Below, piece after piece: positions 45,306-53,888 of a stretch of DNA of 64,000 nucleotides (position 1 is the stretch's first letter; the number at the start of each line of letters is the position of its first letter). Source of the DNA: Candidatus Sumerlaeota bacterium (GTDB lineage Bacteria > Sumerlaeota > Sumerlaeia > Sumerlaeales > Sumerlaeaceae); contig JAAZBM010000014.1 of assembly GCA_012513815.1 (NCBI GenBank), forward strand, positions 62,001 to 126,000. The letters run 5' to 3'. A program made the translations under genes and the position numbers. Under the pieces are notes generated by a model. That model was not told where the DNA came from, made no database searches, and saw nothing but the letters and a program-made list of their open reading frames with translations.

Positions 45306-46925
45306 TTAGTCTTCTGGATTGGCATAAACATGATAATCCATAAAGCTGAATATGTTGTTTTTGCCTTCCAGATATGACACAAATCCTTCGTCGACACGGT
45401 TTTCTTTGAGCATATAGTAAAGCTCTGTGAACCAGTTCACATGCTCTTTTGTACGCTTGACTGCATACTCCACCATGGTGCGTGTTTTCATGATGAATGC
45501 CCAATCGCTCGATTGCGCTAGCAAAACTTCGCGAGCCGCCTGATTCAGTGCCCTTATCCGTAAGCCATCATTCTCAAAACGATAAGTATTCGCAAGCTCG
45601 ACCATGCGTTCCGCCATCTTAATCAGATGACGATAAATCCAGTCATTACTGCTCTCTAACCACACAGAGCAATACCCGTTCGCGCCCCAACTGGACATCG
45701 ACGGATAAGCAACCTGATTGACGGAATAACGCTTGAGATACTCACTCGGAGTGCACAAATCAAGTTCGTTCTGGTCGAAATGAATCTTACGGAACAGATA
45801 GTTCAGAAAGTCCGGACCTTCGTACCACCAGTGCCCAAACAACTCGGCGTCATATGGACTAACCACAATCGGAAGTCGGTCACCCATAAATCCAGCCAGA
45901 TGCTTGACTTGCTGCTGCCGGTTGTACATGAAGTTGCCCGCATGCGTCGCGGCACGGTCCTGTGCCCAACGTTCCACATAAGGACGTTTGTAAACAGTCT
46001 TTCCCGTGATTCGATAATACTTGATACCCGTATTCTTGCGGAAGCCACTCTCATGAATATAGGGACGAATGTAATCCAAATCCAAATCGTAACCGATGTC
46101 GCGATAGAATTCGCGATAATTGGCATCACCGGGATAGCCTTCTTCGGAACTCCAAACCGACTTCGAGCTTTCAATGTCGCGACCAAATGCGGCAACACCT
46201 GTCGGTGTGTACAACGGCGCATAAACTCCGTATGCCGGCCGACAACTTGCATTGAGAATACCATGAGTATCGACAAAGAAAAAACGGATTTTCTCTTTCG
46301 CCAGATAACGATCTAGGCCCTTGAAATACCCGCACTCCGCATTCCAGATACCACGCGGCGAGCGCCCAAATGCTTGGCGGTGACTTTCTGTGGCGACAGC
46401 CAGTTGCGCACGAATAGCCCCGGGGACTGTCTGCATGAGTGGGAAGAATCCATGAGTCGCGCCGCAAGTGATGATTTCCAGTTTGCCGGTTTCCATTACT
46501 GCCCGGAATCCGCGTGTCAAATCCATGCCATTCTGGTCAACAAAGACTTCACGGCAGCGCCTGAATTTGCGTAGATACATTTGCGCGGTATCGTAGCACT
46601 CCCTCTGAGAAACACGTGTCCGTGCAACTTCTTTCTCAGCAAGTTCAATCAACTTCTCAATATTACGAAGATACCGCTGTTGTAACAGGCCATCACGCAA
46701 CATCGCCGTCAGGGGAGGCGTCATGCTCATGGTCAGGCGAAAATCAACGCCATCACGCAACAAACCATTCATCATATCCAGAAGCGGAATATATGTTTCT
46801 GTTATTGCTTCGTACAGCCAATCTTCCTCGAGAAAATCATCATACTCGGGGTGACGAACAAAGGGCAGGTGCGCATGCAACATCATGCACAACATGCCTT
46901 TGGCTTTTTCTTTTCCTACAAGCAT
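45306..46925 (-). CDS. GH57 alpha-glucan branching enzyme-like protein
   Basis: 539 residues. MLHAHLPFVRHPEYDDFLEEDWLYEA is the characteristic start of the GH57/DUF1957 branching enzymes. The nucleophile Glu is in RGIWNAECGYFKGLD and the acid/base Asp in VVSPYDAELFGHWWYEGPD. GATHGFFPLMQ and FWVDTHG-like IRFFFVDTHG are further family motifs. The enzyme would form alpha-1,6 branches in glycogen-like polymers. No glycogen synthase is in the window. A GAGGG site precedes the ATG. It precedes the transporter gene on the same strand with an 80-base gap. Confidence 0.87.
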   Translation of the reverse strand: MLVGKEKAKGMLCMMLHAHLPFVRHPEYDDFLEEDWLYEAITETYIPLLDMMNGLLRDGVDFRLTMSMTPPLTAMLRDGLLQQRYLRNIEKLIELAEKEVARTRVSQRECYDTAQMYLRKFRRCREVFVDQNGMDLTRGFRAVMETGKLEIITCGATHGFFPLMQTVPGAIRAQLAVATESHRQAFGRSPRGIWNAECGYFKGLDRYLAKEKIRFFFVDTHGILNASCRPAYGVYAPLYTPTGVAAFGRDIESSKSVWSSEEGYPGDANYREFYRDIGYDLDLDYIRPYIHESGFRKNTGIKYYRITGKTVYKRPYVERWAQDRAATHAGNFMYNRQQQVKHLAGFMGDRLPIVVSPYDAELFGHWWYEGPDFLNYLFRKIHFDQNELDLCTPSEYLKRYSVNQVAYPSMSSWGANGYCSVWLESSNDWIYRHLIKMAERMVELANTYRFENDGLRIRALNQAAREVLLAQSSDWAFIMKTRTMVEYAVKRTKEHVNWFTELYYMLKENRVDEGFVSYLEGKNNIFSFMDYHVYANPED

Positions 46926-47112
46926 TTTATTCCCTCAGCTTAGTCCTGGCATATCATCGTATAGCCGACTCGAAAATCTTTCATATATATATTGTTACAA
47001 GTCAGAGATAAAATCAACTAATTTCGTCGAAAACTATTTATCAAAAGAACCTTTTTCATTAGACTCCGTTTGCTCTGATTTGTTGTTTGAAGATAAATTA
47101 TCCTTTTTGTTC

Positions 47113-47127
47113 TGTATCATTGATACA
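47113..47127. promoter_or_regulatory. Perfect 15-base palindrome upstream of the lipoprotein gene
   Basis: TGTATCATTGATACA has perfect seven-base arms around a central T. It lies just before the GAGG ribosome-binding site of the gene at 47144. It could be a repressor operator or a small leader hairpin. The rest of the 218-base spacer from 46926 shows only A/T-rich sequence. Confidence 0.4.
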
Positions 47128-47143
47128 CTGAGGTTATTAAACA

Positions 47144-47950
47144 ATGAGAATAGTATCCATCAACAAGTTTTTTCTTTTTGCTATCGTCGCATTGCTTAGC
47201 GTACCGGTTTTTGTTAGCTGCAAAAAAAAGAGCGATGATATTCCTGTGGTTGAAGGCTGGTCCGGTCGCGACCGTAAAGAAGTCGTTGAAGGTGTCTTTA
47301 GCCCAATGCAGATGAAGGAAAGAAACGAGAGGGCTAAGCGCGAAGGAGAATTGCGTGAACTCGAACTTAAGAAAACGAGTGCCTCTCTCGTAAAGATTTC
47401 GCCCGAAGAAATGCCAAAGTTTATGCCGGCGACAGCCATTCGTACCGAGGAAGCCATTCGTAAGGAACTGTCGCAGATTACCACCGCTACGATGAGAACC
47501 ACTCGCTCCGCGCAACTCTATGGAGAGATGGCAGCACTGTATATCCGCCGAGGAGACTATACACATGCAGCGCCACTTGTCGAAGAGAACATTCAGTCGT
47601 TAGTGCATATCGAACATATGGCGGAAAAAGCCGGACTGACCGGCTCGGATACCGACAATGAGAAGAAGAATACCAATCTTGATATGGCGGAAGCCGTTTA
47701 TCGTCAGGCTCTCGTTAAGATGGCCGAGGGCGATTTGAAAGTCGCAGAAATGCGTGCATGGCAAGCGTATTGCGACGCAACAAACAACCCCAAAATGGGA
47801 CCTGAGCATTTTGTTACCAAGAAGTACGAAGCACTGTTCAAGGTGTTGCGTGACAAAACGAACAGCCCAAGACGGACGAAGAGTGAGACACAAGAAAAGC
47901 TCTCGAAAATTAAACTCAAAAAGGCAGCCGAAGAAGCCCAGAAGAAATAG
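47144..47950 (+). CDS. Lipoprotein with helical repeats, function unknown
   Basis: 268 residues. The hydrophobic start FFLFAIVALLSVPVFVSCKKK contains a lipobox-like VSC followed by lysines, indicating a lipoprotein with Cys near residue 24. The mature part is hydrophilic and mostly helical, with TPR-like stretches (AALYIRRGDYTHAAPLVEEN and AEAVYRQALVKMAEGDLKVAE), and a Lys-rich C-terminus (KLSKIKLKKAAEEAQKK). A GAGG site is upstream. The gene is followed by a strong bidirectional terminator. No enzyme motif is seen; a periplasmic scaffold role is possible. Confidence 0.6.
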   Translation: MRIVSINKFFLFAIVALLSVPVFVSCKKKSDDIPVVEGWSGRDRKEVVEGVFSPMQMKERNERAKREGELRELELKKTSASLVKISPEEMPKFMPATAIRTEEAIRKELSQITTATMRTTRSAQLYGEMAALYIRRGDYTHAAPLVEENIQSLVHIEHMAEKAGLTGSDTDNEKKNTNLDMAEAVYRQALVKMAEGDLKVAEMRAWQAYCDATNNPKMGPEHFVTKKYEALFKVLRDKTNSPRRTKSETQEKLSKIKLKKAAEEAQKK

Positions 47951-47970
47951 TGGGCAACTTCTCTGTAACA

Positions 47971-48008
47971 AAAATGGGAATGCAACTCCATCGCTGCATT
48001 CCCATTTT
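47971..48008. terminator. Bidirectional terminator between convergent genes
   Basis: A perfect 14-bp stem, AAAATGGGAATGCA (47971-47984) with TGCATTCCCATTTT (47995-48008), encloses a 10-base loop. It is bounded by runs of A and T on both sides, so it can stop transcripts from the lipoprotein gene and from the kinase-like gene at 48027. Confidence 0.85.
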
Positions 48009-48026
48009 TGATTTCTTCGGGCAAGG

Positions 48027-48812
48027 TTATTTATGCAAATCGCTCTTACGCAAACACAAAGTGTTGAAGTCAGATTCTGTTTTTTCTTTGTCAATCAACC
48101 TCTGGTCACGAGGCTCTTGCGACATCTTGGGCTTCACACCTGTCACCATCTCATAAGCGCTCAGACAAAGCTTAGTCGCCTCTTCGATACTGACCGTGGC
48201 GGTATTGATTGAGAGATCGTACGTTTCCGCCTGCAATTCCGTGCTACCAAACAACTGTTTGTGGAAACGGTCACGATCCGACTCCAGTTTCTGCATTTCT
48301 TTTGCAGCATGAGCCTCATCACACTTGAGATATGCGGCAAGATTGTGCACTCGCATCGCCATTGGTGCGATAATACGCACACGCAATGCCATACGCGGTT
48401 TTGCCAAAAACGCGGAACCACGCCCAACGATTACGACAGAGCCTTCCTCAAGCAAATCATTAATTGTCTTTTTCAACAAAGTTCCAAATTCACCGGCACT
48501 CAAAAATGGACCGGAAATGAGTCCCACACCAAACAGACTCAATGTGTCTGTTGCGTGTTCATCCAGTTTGTGGACAAACTCTACCGGCACACCGCCATGA
48601 CTCGCGATAACCTCCACGATAGATTTGTCGCAAAGTTTGAATCCCAATGCGTGAGCAAGTTCCGCAGCAATAAAGCGTCCACCGCTGCCGACCTCGCGAG
48701 AAATAACAATAGCCGGAAGCGCACCGACACGCAGATTGCGTTTAGATTCTCTTGTCAGCCGAACCGTACTTGCATAAGCCTTTACGAGACTTTCCATTCG
48801 ATTTGTATCCAT
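48027..48812 (-). CDS. Cytidylate-kinase-like family protein
   Basis: 261 residues. PAIVISREVGSGGRFIAAEL is a P-loop-like start as seen in the cytidylate-kinase-2 group (SREyGSGG..ia..lA..Lg...D). GSVVIVGRGSAFLA and RVRIIAPMAMRVHNLA match the central region, and YDLSINTATVSIEEATKL the LID/C-terminal part. Substrates of this subgroup are not well defined, so a nucleotide-kinase role is likely but unproven. The ATG follows GAGAGGA. It is divergent from tsf; the 294-base spacer holds no other gene. Confidence 0.8.
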   Translation of the reverse strand: MDTNRMESLVKAYASTVRLTRESKRNLRVGALPAIVISREVGSGGRFIAAELAHALGFKLCDKSIVEVIASHGGVPVEFVHKLDEHATDTLSLFGVGLISGPFLSAGEFGTLLKKTINDLLEEGSVVIVGRGSAFLAKPRMALRVRIIAPMAMRVHNLAAYLKCDEAHAAKEMQKLESDRDRFHKQLFGSTELQAETYDLSINTATVSIEEATKLCLSAYEMVTGVKPKMSQEPRDQRLIDKEKTESDFNTLCLRKSDLHK

Positions 48813-49106
48813 GTCAATTCCTCTCTCTAGCTTTTATTATATATCTAACATTCTGGCGAGAGTTTGCATGAAGAAAAACGCATTTTGTGTGTTTTTTGTG
48901 ACATTGCCCAAAATCCTTTGACTTCCTCGTGACTTTTCGCATGAACACGAAGAAAACACCATTTTTCGCTCATATAGAATGAATGTTTATTCTTGTTTTC
49001 TGTTTTCAAACAAGGTGCAATTGTTACATTTATAACTATTTTTTGTACTTGCACATCCGTATATGGTACGAAATTTTACTCCCTAAGAGAAAAGGATAAT
49101 ACAATA

Positions 49107-50009
49107 ATGGCACAGATTACTGCCGCAATGGTCAAACAGCTTCGTGATAAAAGTGGTGCTGGCATGATGGATTGCAAAAAAGCGCTGGTGGAGAATGATG
49201 GCGATTTTGATAAAGCAATGACGATTCTTCGCGAGCGCGGTGCAGCGATTGCGGGCAAACGCTCCGGACGCGCAACCAAAGAAGGATTGGCACAGATTTG
49301 GATTTCTGATGATTGCCATGTTGGCGCAATTGCCGACCTGAATTGTGAAACTGACTTTGTCGCACGTAATGACGACTTCAAGAACCTTGCCGCAAAGCTT
49401 GCCGCTTTTGCCGGAACACAAGAATGCTGCTGTGATTTTTCGTCGAAAGTCGTCGAAGACGGCAAAACGGTCAATGACCTTGTTCAGGAAATCATGGGCA
49501 AAATCGGTGAGAATATGTCTTGCCCTCGCGCCGCCGTGTTGCGCAGCCCCGATGGTTACATCGCTAGCTATTCGCACACAAACAACAAGATTTCCGCATT
49601 GGTTGAGTTGGCTCCGGTGAGTGCCGAACTGGCCGCAAAAGACGAGTTTAAGGCTTTTGCACGCGACCTAGCCGTTCAGGCTGTCGCTTGTGGTCCGCTC
49701 TGCCTCTCCCCTGCTGAGATGCCTGCCAAGAGAATCGAAGAAGAAAAAGAAGTTTATCGCGCTCAGGCACTCAACGAGGGAACGAAGGAAGCTTTCGTTG
49801 ATCGTGTTGTTGAAGGCCGCCTCAAGAAGTTCTATGCCGAGTCCTGCCTCCTTGATCAGGTTTTCCTGAAGGATCCGAATGGCAAGCAGTCGGTTCGTGA
49901 TTTCATCGCCGAAAAAGCCAAGGCTTTTGGCGTCGCTGATTTAGCGGTGAAGCAGTTTGTGCGCATCGAAGTCGGTGCAGAGCTGGACAACGAAGAAGAA
50001 GACAAATAG
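49107..50009 (+). CDS. tsf: Translation elongation factor Ts
   Basis: 300 residues from the ATG at 49107, where AQITAAMVKQLRDKSGAGMMDCKKAL matches the EF-Ts opening; the longer frame to 48993 adds an unrelated A/T-rich leader. An AAAGGA lies upstream. DLNCETDFVARNDDF is the core signature that contacts EF-Tu, and the C-terminal coiled-coil and VRFDIG-like region follow. EF-Ts recycles EF-Tu-GDP. rpsB, which precedes tsf in most bacteria, is not upstream; instead there is a divergent kinase-like gene. A weak TTGTTA-17-TGTACT promoter lies at 49021-49049. A strong terminator follows. Confidence 0.95.
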   Translation: MAQITAAMVKQLRDKSGAGMMDCKKALVENDGDFDKAMTILRERGAAIAGKRSGRATKEGLAQIWISDDCHVGAIADLNCETDFVARNDDFKNLAAKLAAFAGTQECCCDFSSKVVEDGKTVNDLVQEIMGKIGENMSCPRAAVLRSPDGYIASYSHTNNKISALVELAPVSAELAAKDEFKAFARDLAVQAVACGPLCLSPAEMPAKRIEEEKEVYRAQALNEGTKEAFVDRVVEGRLKKFYAESCLLDQVFLKDPNGKQSVRDFIAEKAKAFGVADLAVKQFVRIEVGAELDNEEEDK

Positions 50010-50038
50010 CGTTGTCTTCTTAACTGCTTTAAAATTAG

Positions 50039-50077
50039 GCGAGCAAGGTCTGTTTTTGCACCTTGTTCGCTTTTTTT
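50039..50077 (+). terminator. Rho-independent terminator of tsf
   Basis: An 11-bp stem, GCGAGCAAGGT (50039-50049) with ACCTTGTTCGC (50060-50070), is followed by seven T. It lies 30 bases after the tsf stop codon and isolates tsf from the glycosyltransferase gene at 50103. Confidence 0.9.
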
Positions 50078-50088
50078 ATTCTGCTTTT

Positions 50089-50105
50089 TGTAATTAGATT
50101 ACATG
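50089..50105 (+). promoter_or_regulatory. Candidate leaderless -10 element of the GT2 gene
   Basis: TTGTAATTAG ends just before the ATG at 50103; TGTAAT (50089-50094) is eight bases from the start codon and no Shine-Dalgarno is visible. The arrangement is identical to that at 15436-15452. No good -35 is seen. It follows the tsf terminator, so a separate promoter is required here. Confidence 0.3.
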
Positions 50106-51143
50106 AACGATTATTCTGACAAGCCGTTTGACATTGAGATTAGCGTCGTCTGCCCCGTGAACAACGAGGAGCAGACCATTGGTGAATTGTGTACGAGAAT
50201 CGACGCAACTCTCCGGAACGATGGTTGCTCCTACGAAATCATTATCGTTGATGATGCGTCGGATGATTCCACTCCCACCATTCTTGATGAATTGCTTGGA
50301 CAGATTGCTTGCCTGAAAGTTTTGCGGTTGACACGCATCAATGGTCAGGGAATTGCCATCTATGCCGGGGTGCAAAACTCGGTCGGCAAGTATGTTGTTA
50401 TTATGGATGGAGACTTGCAGAATCTTCCGGAGGAAATTCCTTTACTTGTCAACAAGGCAAGAGAAGGCTTTGATATTGTAAGCGGACTCCGCCAGCACCG
50501 CACAGAATCGCTTTTACTCAAGCGTGTTCCCTCTGCCATAGCCAACTGGCTTCTGAGGACAACGACAGGATGTCCCGCTAAAGATATGGGCGGGTTCAAA
50601 TGCCTTAATGGCGATATCGCTCGAAAAATTCACATGCGTTCCGGACATCACCGGCTGTTGCCCGCGATTGTGTGGGGTCTCGGTGGCTCCTTGGCAGAGA
50701 TTCCGGTTTCTTTCCCACCACGCAAAACAGGCAAGAGTCATTATGGCATCTCACGTTCCTTTGACGTGGCGTGCGATATTATGCAACTCTGGTTCAAGAA
50801 CTCTTTCAAATCCAGACCCCTCTATCTATTCGGGCGCATTGCATTCGCTCTGTTCTTCTTGGGCGCAGTCATCATCGCCTATTTGCTGTTCGAACGATTC
50901 GTTATGGGAATTAACATGGGCACACGTCCGCCATTTTTATTTTCGATTCTATTTCTCTTGGCATCCATGGGTTTCATGGCAACAGGTTTCATTTTGGAAC
51001 AACTCAGCGAAACATTCTGTGTTGTGACCCAACAAAAACCATATCGTGTTCAGCAATGCAAAACGGGCAAAAGCGCTCAGCCGCCTAGAGACGAGGCGCA
51101 CTCTGCGGGTTGCGCTGAGTCCGAACAATGTCCCCGTCACTGA
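50103..51143 (+). CDS. GT2 family membrane-bound glycosyltransferase (DPM1/GtrB-like)
   Basis: 346 residues. The catalytic domain opens ISVVCPVNNEEQTIGEL, continues EIIIVDDASDDST and IDGDLQ-like VIMDGDLQNLPEEIPLL, which holds the DxD metal/UDP motif, and RKTGKSHYGISRSF. Two membrane helices follow (about 240-265 and 275-300), then YRVQQ. This matches undecaprenyl/dolichyl-phosphate sugar transferases that load a lipid carrier. The last 25 residues (CKTGKSAQPPRDEAHS...) are unlike the family and lie where the frame overlaps the convergent prepilin gene by 59 bases, so the true end may be earlier or shifted. Confidence 0.85.
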   Translation: MNDYSDKPFDIEISVVCPVNNEEQTIGELCTRIDATLRNDGCSYEIIIVDDASDDSTPTILDELLGQIACLKVLRLTRINGQGIAIYAGVQNSVGKYVVIMDGDLQNLPEEIPLLVNKAREGFDIVSGLRQHRTESLLLKRVPSAIANWLLRTTTGCPAKDMGGFKCLNGDIARKIHMRSGHHRLLPAIVWGLGGSLAEIPVSFPPRKTGKSHYGISRSFDVACDIMQLWFKNSFKSRPLYLFGRIAFALFFLGAVIIAYLLFERFVMGINMGTRPPFLFSILFLLASMGFMATGFILEQLSETFCVVTQQKPYRVQQCKTGKSAQPPRDEAHSAGCAESEQCPRH

Positions 51144-51708
51144 CCGTTCCATTTGTCGCGTCGTAGACGAGATTCATGAATTTGCAATCATAGCCGCGGT
51201 CACAGTCGGGGCCACAAGCAATCATCCGCCAATCCCCCGTTTGATCCAGTAATCCTTGCGCAGTCGTGCCTCCCGGAGCGCCCGGCAATCCGAGATGCAT
51301 CCGCATCGAGATGTAATTCAGTTGGTTGATGAAGGGTTTGGGACCTTCAAACACAGAGGCAAACGGGTCAAGAGGAATGGTCTGAATATAGGCAATGGGC
51401 GTTGTCAGGATAACTCCCGCAAACTCGTTTTGGTCCGGAGCACTCTTTCCACCGACACCAACGCAAATCATCTCAACCTGTCCACCCTGTGTGATACGAC
51501 CATAAGGCGGATACTTGCTATTATCAACAGCGTAAGACTCAATCGCTGTCACCATCGTGCGCATATCACTGACACACCGGCTGACTTTTGAACGTGTTTG
51601 TGCTTCGAGAAAATTGGGCACCGCAATCGCAGCCAGAATCGCAATAATCGCCACAACGATTAGAAGTTCAATCAGGGTAAAGCCATTTGTAATGCTACAA
51701 CTTTTCAT
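51085..51708 (-). CDS. Type II secretion/type IV pilus-like prepilin (GspG-like)
   Basis: 207 residues. A short leader ends in Gly and is followed by FTLIELLIVVAIIAILAAIAVPNF, the prepilin peptidase site with Glu5 and a long hydrophobic helix. The C-terminal domain has SKYPPYGRITQGGQV and YDATNGTVSDGDIVRTQ, like the pseudopilin-type proteins common in planctomycetes and lentisphaerae. It may act in a type II secretion or pilus-like assembly, but no other components are nearby. The ATG is preceded by an AAAG-type stretch. Its 3' end overlaps the GT2 gene. Confidence 0.85.
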   Translation of the reverse strand: MKSCSITNGFTLIELLIVVAIIAILAAIAVPNFLEAQTRSKVSRCVSDMRTMVTAIESYAVDNSKYPPYGRITQGGQVEMICVGVGGKSAPDQNEFAGVILTTPIAYIQTIPLDPFASVFEGPKPFINQLNYISMRMHLGLPGAPGGTTAQGLLDQTGDWRMIACGPDCDRGYDCKFMNLVYDATNGTVSDGDIVRTQRNPQSAPRL

Positions 51709-51813
51709 AGTCTACTCACACAAATTTAGATTTAGTATGAAATATTCAGCATTATCAAACAAATTCACACGTATTTGCAAATTTTATGCAGCTGCGCAGC
51801 GAAGATGAAACTG

Positions 51814-53736
51814 CTATTTTTCGGCTTGCTGCTGCATGCGTTTCTTGGCATGAACGCGTTCTTCATGCGTCAAATCGCGTTTGCGCAAACGAATACTCAG
51901 TGGGGTAACCTCGACAAGTTCATCATCCTCGATGTATGACAAGCATTGTTCGAGTGTCATAATCTTGGGTGGTGTCAGAAGAATGTTTTCATCACTGCCG
52001 GCAGCACGCATATTACTAAGCTTCTTCGCACGACCAACATTGACAACCATATCGTCGGGGCGTGAGTTCTCGCCAACAATCATACCTTCGTAGACTTCGT
52101 CAGTCGGGGCGACAAACATAATCGCTCTGTCCTGAAGATTTCCAATTGCATAGGCAGTTGCTTTGGCAGGTTCCTGAGCGACCAAAACACCGCGGGCACG
52201 GCCGAGCATCTCTCCACGCCACTCACCGTACTTTTCGTACTGGTGACTCATGATACCGGTGCCACGGGTCGCATTCATCAGTAAACCACGCAAACCAATC
52301 AAGCCACGTGTCGGAACATGATATTCGAGGCGAACAAGTCCGGTGCCATAGTTAATCATGTTAATCAAATCACCCTTGCGGCGACCCATTTCTTCCATCA
52401 GTGAACCGACATATTCTTCCTGCAAATCAAGGCGCATATATTCGATGGGCTCTTGAAGTACGCCATGAACACGACGCAGAATCACTCGAGGACGTGAGAT
52501 GGCCAATTCGAAACCTTCACGGCGCATTTGCTCAATCAAAACAGACAGATGTAATTCGCCACGACCGCTGACCTTAAGAGCGTCATTGCTGCCCGTTTCC
52601 TCAACCATAAGGCTGACATTTGTCTTGAGTTCTTTTTCCAGACGCTCGCGGATTTTCCTCATCATAATGTACTTGCCTTCGCGTCCCGAGAACGGGCTGT
52701 CGTTCACGCAAAAGTTGACCGACAGTGTTGGCCGGTCAATCTGAACGAAAGGCAAAGGCTCGTCCAACTCGGGATTACCAGAGATGGTATCACCGATGTT
52801 GACATCTTCCAAACCGGAGAAAAGCACGATATCACCGACACCAAGCTCGGACATCTCCATACGCTTGAGCCCCTGATAACCGAAGGCCTTGACAACATGA
52901 CCAGTCGAACGCTTGAGCGAATTGTCTTCCTCTTCCTCATCTTCGACATCAAGAATATCATCGCCGGTAAAGGGATGAATTGTATCCTCACGAATATCAT
53001 TTGTCCAAAGCCGCGAAACTTTATCGCCGGGATGAATGGTCCCTTGCAGAATACGTCCACAAGCCATCTTTCCCAAATAGTCACTGTATTCCAATGTCGC
53101 CACCTGCAGCAGAAGTGGAGCATTCATCACGCCTGTCGGCGCAGGAATCTGTTCGATGATTGTCTTGAACAGCAGTTCCAGAGAGTTGCTTTCTTCGTGC
53201 GGGTCACTGGTCGCAAAACCACCAACCCCACTTGCATAAACAACGGGAAAATCAATCTGATCATCATCGGCGCCAAGCTCGATAAACAGGTCTAGTGTCT
53301 CGCTGAGAACTTCTTCAAATCTTGGATTTGGTCTGTCGATTTTGTTGATGACAACAATAACCTTCAGCTTTTGTTCCATACTTTTACGGAGAACGAAACG
53401 TGTCTGAGGCATGGGACCTTCAACGGCATCCACCAACAGCAACACACCATCCACCATGGACAAAACACGCTCCACCTCGCCGGAAAAGTCGGCATGCCCG
53501 GGAGTATCGATAATATTAATCTTGTAGTCGCCATACATCACGGATGTATGTTTAGCATAAATCGTAATGCCTCGCTCACGTTCAAGGTCGTTACTGTCCA
53601 TGACTCTTTCAGCAACAACTTCATTGTCTCGAAAGATACCGGACTGGCGGAGAATGGCGTCAAGGAGTGTAGTCTTCCCGTGATCGATGTGCGCGATGAT
53701 TGCAACATTGCGCAAGAATTCTGGAGCAATAGCCAT
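51814..53736 (-). CDS. typA: TypA/BipA ribosome-associated GTPase
   Basis: 640 residues. G motifs: [11 protein letters not shown] (G1), RERGITI (G2), DTPGHADF (G3), NKIDRPNPR (G4). Later domains carry [19 protein letters not shown] and [21 protein letters not shown], and the C-terminal domain has [20 protein letters not shown], the BipA-specific signature. It acts in ribosome assembly and stress response. It carries an acidic insertion, [11 protein letters not shown], near residue 265 that is not usual. The 152-base spacer upstream holds a small hairpin at 53859-53878 but no gene. Confidence 0.95.
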   Translation of the reverse strand: MAIAPEFLRNVAIIAHIDHGKTTLLDAILRQSGIFRDNEVVAERVMDSNDLERERGITIYAKHTSVMYGDYKINIIDTPGHADFSGEVERVLSMVDGVLLLVDAVEGPMPQTRFVLRKSMEQKLKVIVVINKIDRPNPRFEEVLSETLDLFIELGADDDQIDFPVVYASGVGGFATSDPHEESNSLELLFKTIIEQIPAPTGVMNAPLLLQVATLEYSDYLGKMACGRILQGTIHPGDKVSRLWTNDIREDTIHPFTGDDILDVEDEEEEDNSLKRSTGHVVKAFGYQGLKRMEMSELGVGDIVLFSGLEDVNIGDTISGNPELDEPLPFVQIDRPTLSVNFCVNDSPFSGREGKYIMMRKIRERLEKELKTNVSLMVEETGSNDALKVSGRGELHLSVLIEQMRREGFELAISRPRVILRRVHGVLQEPIEYMRLDLQEEYVGSLMEEMGRRKGDLINMINYGTGLVRLEYHVPTRGLIGLRGLLMNATRGTGIMSHQYEKYGEWRGEMLGRARGVLVAQEPAKATAYAIGNLQDRAIMFVAPTDEVYEGMIVGENSRPDDMVVNVGRAKKLSNMRAAGSDENILLTPPKIMTLEQCLSYIEDDELVEVTPLSIRLRKRDLTHEERVHAKKRMQQQAEK

Positions 53737-53888
53737 ATTAGTTTGATAAGGTCCCCATCCTTACTCATTGTCGTAGAGAAGGATTATAGAATAGCGGCAC
53801 AAAAGTACCGTCTATTGAGAACAACAATAATCGGTTTTACTTCAATAGAATCATGTAAATGACACATAATTGTGACATGAAGTATCAA

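Noticed and set aside
48993-49106. N-terminal extension of EF-Ts
   Set aside because: The extension is A/T-rich leader translated in frame; EF-Ts begins at AQITAAMVKQL.
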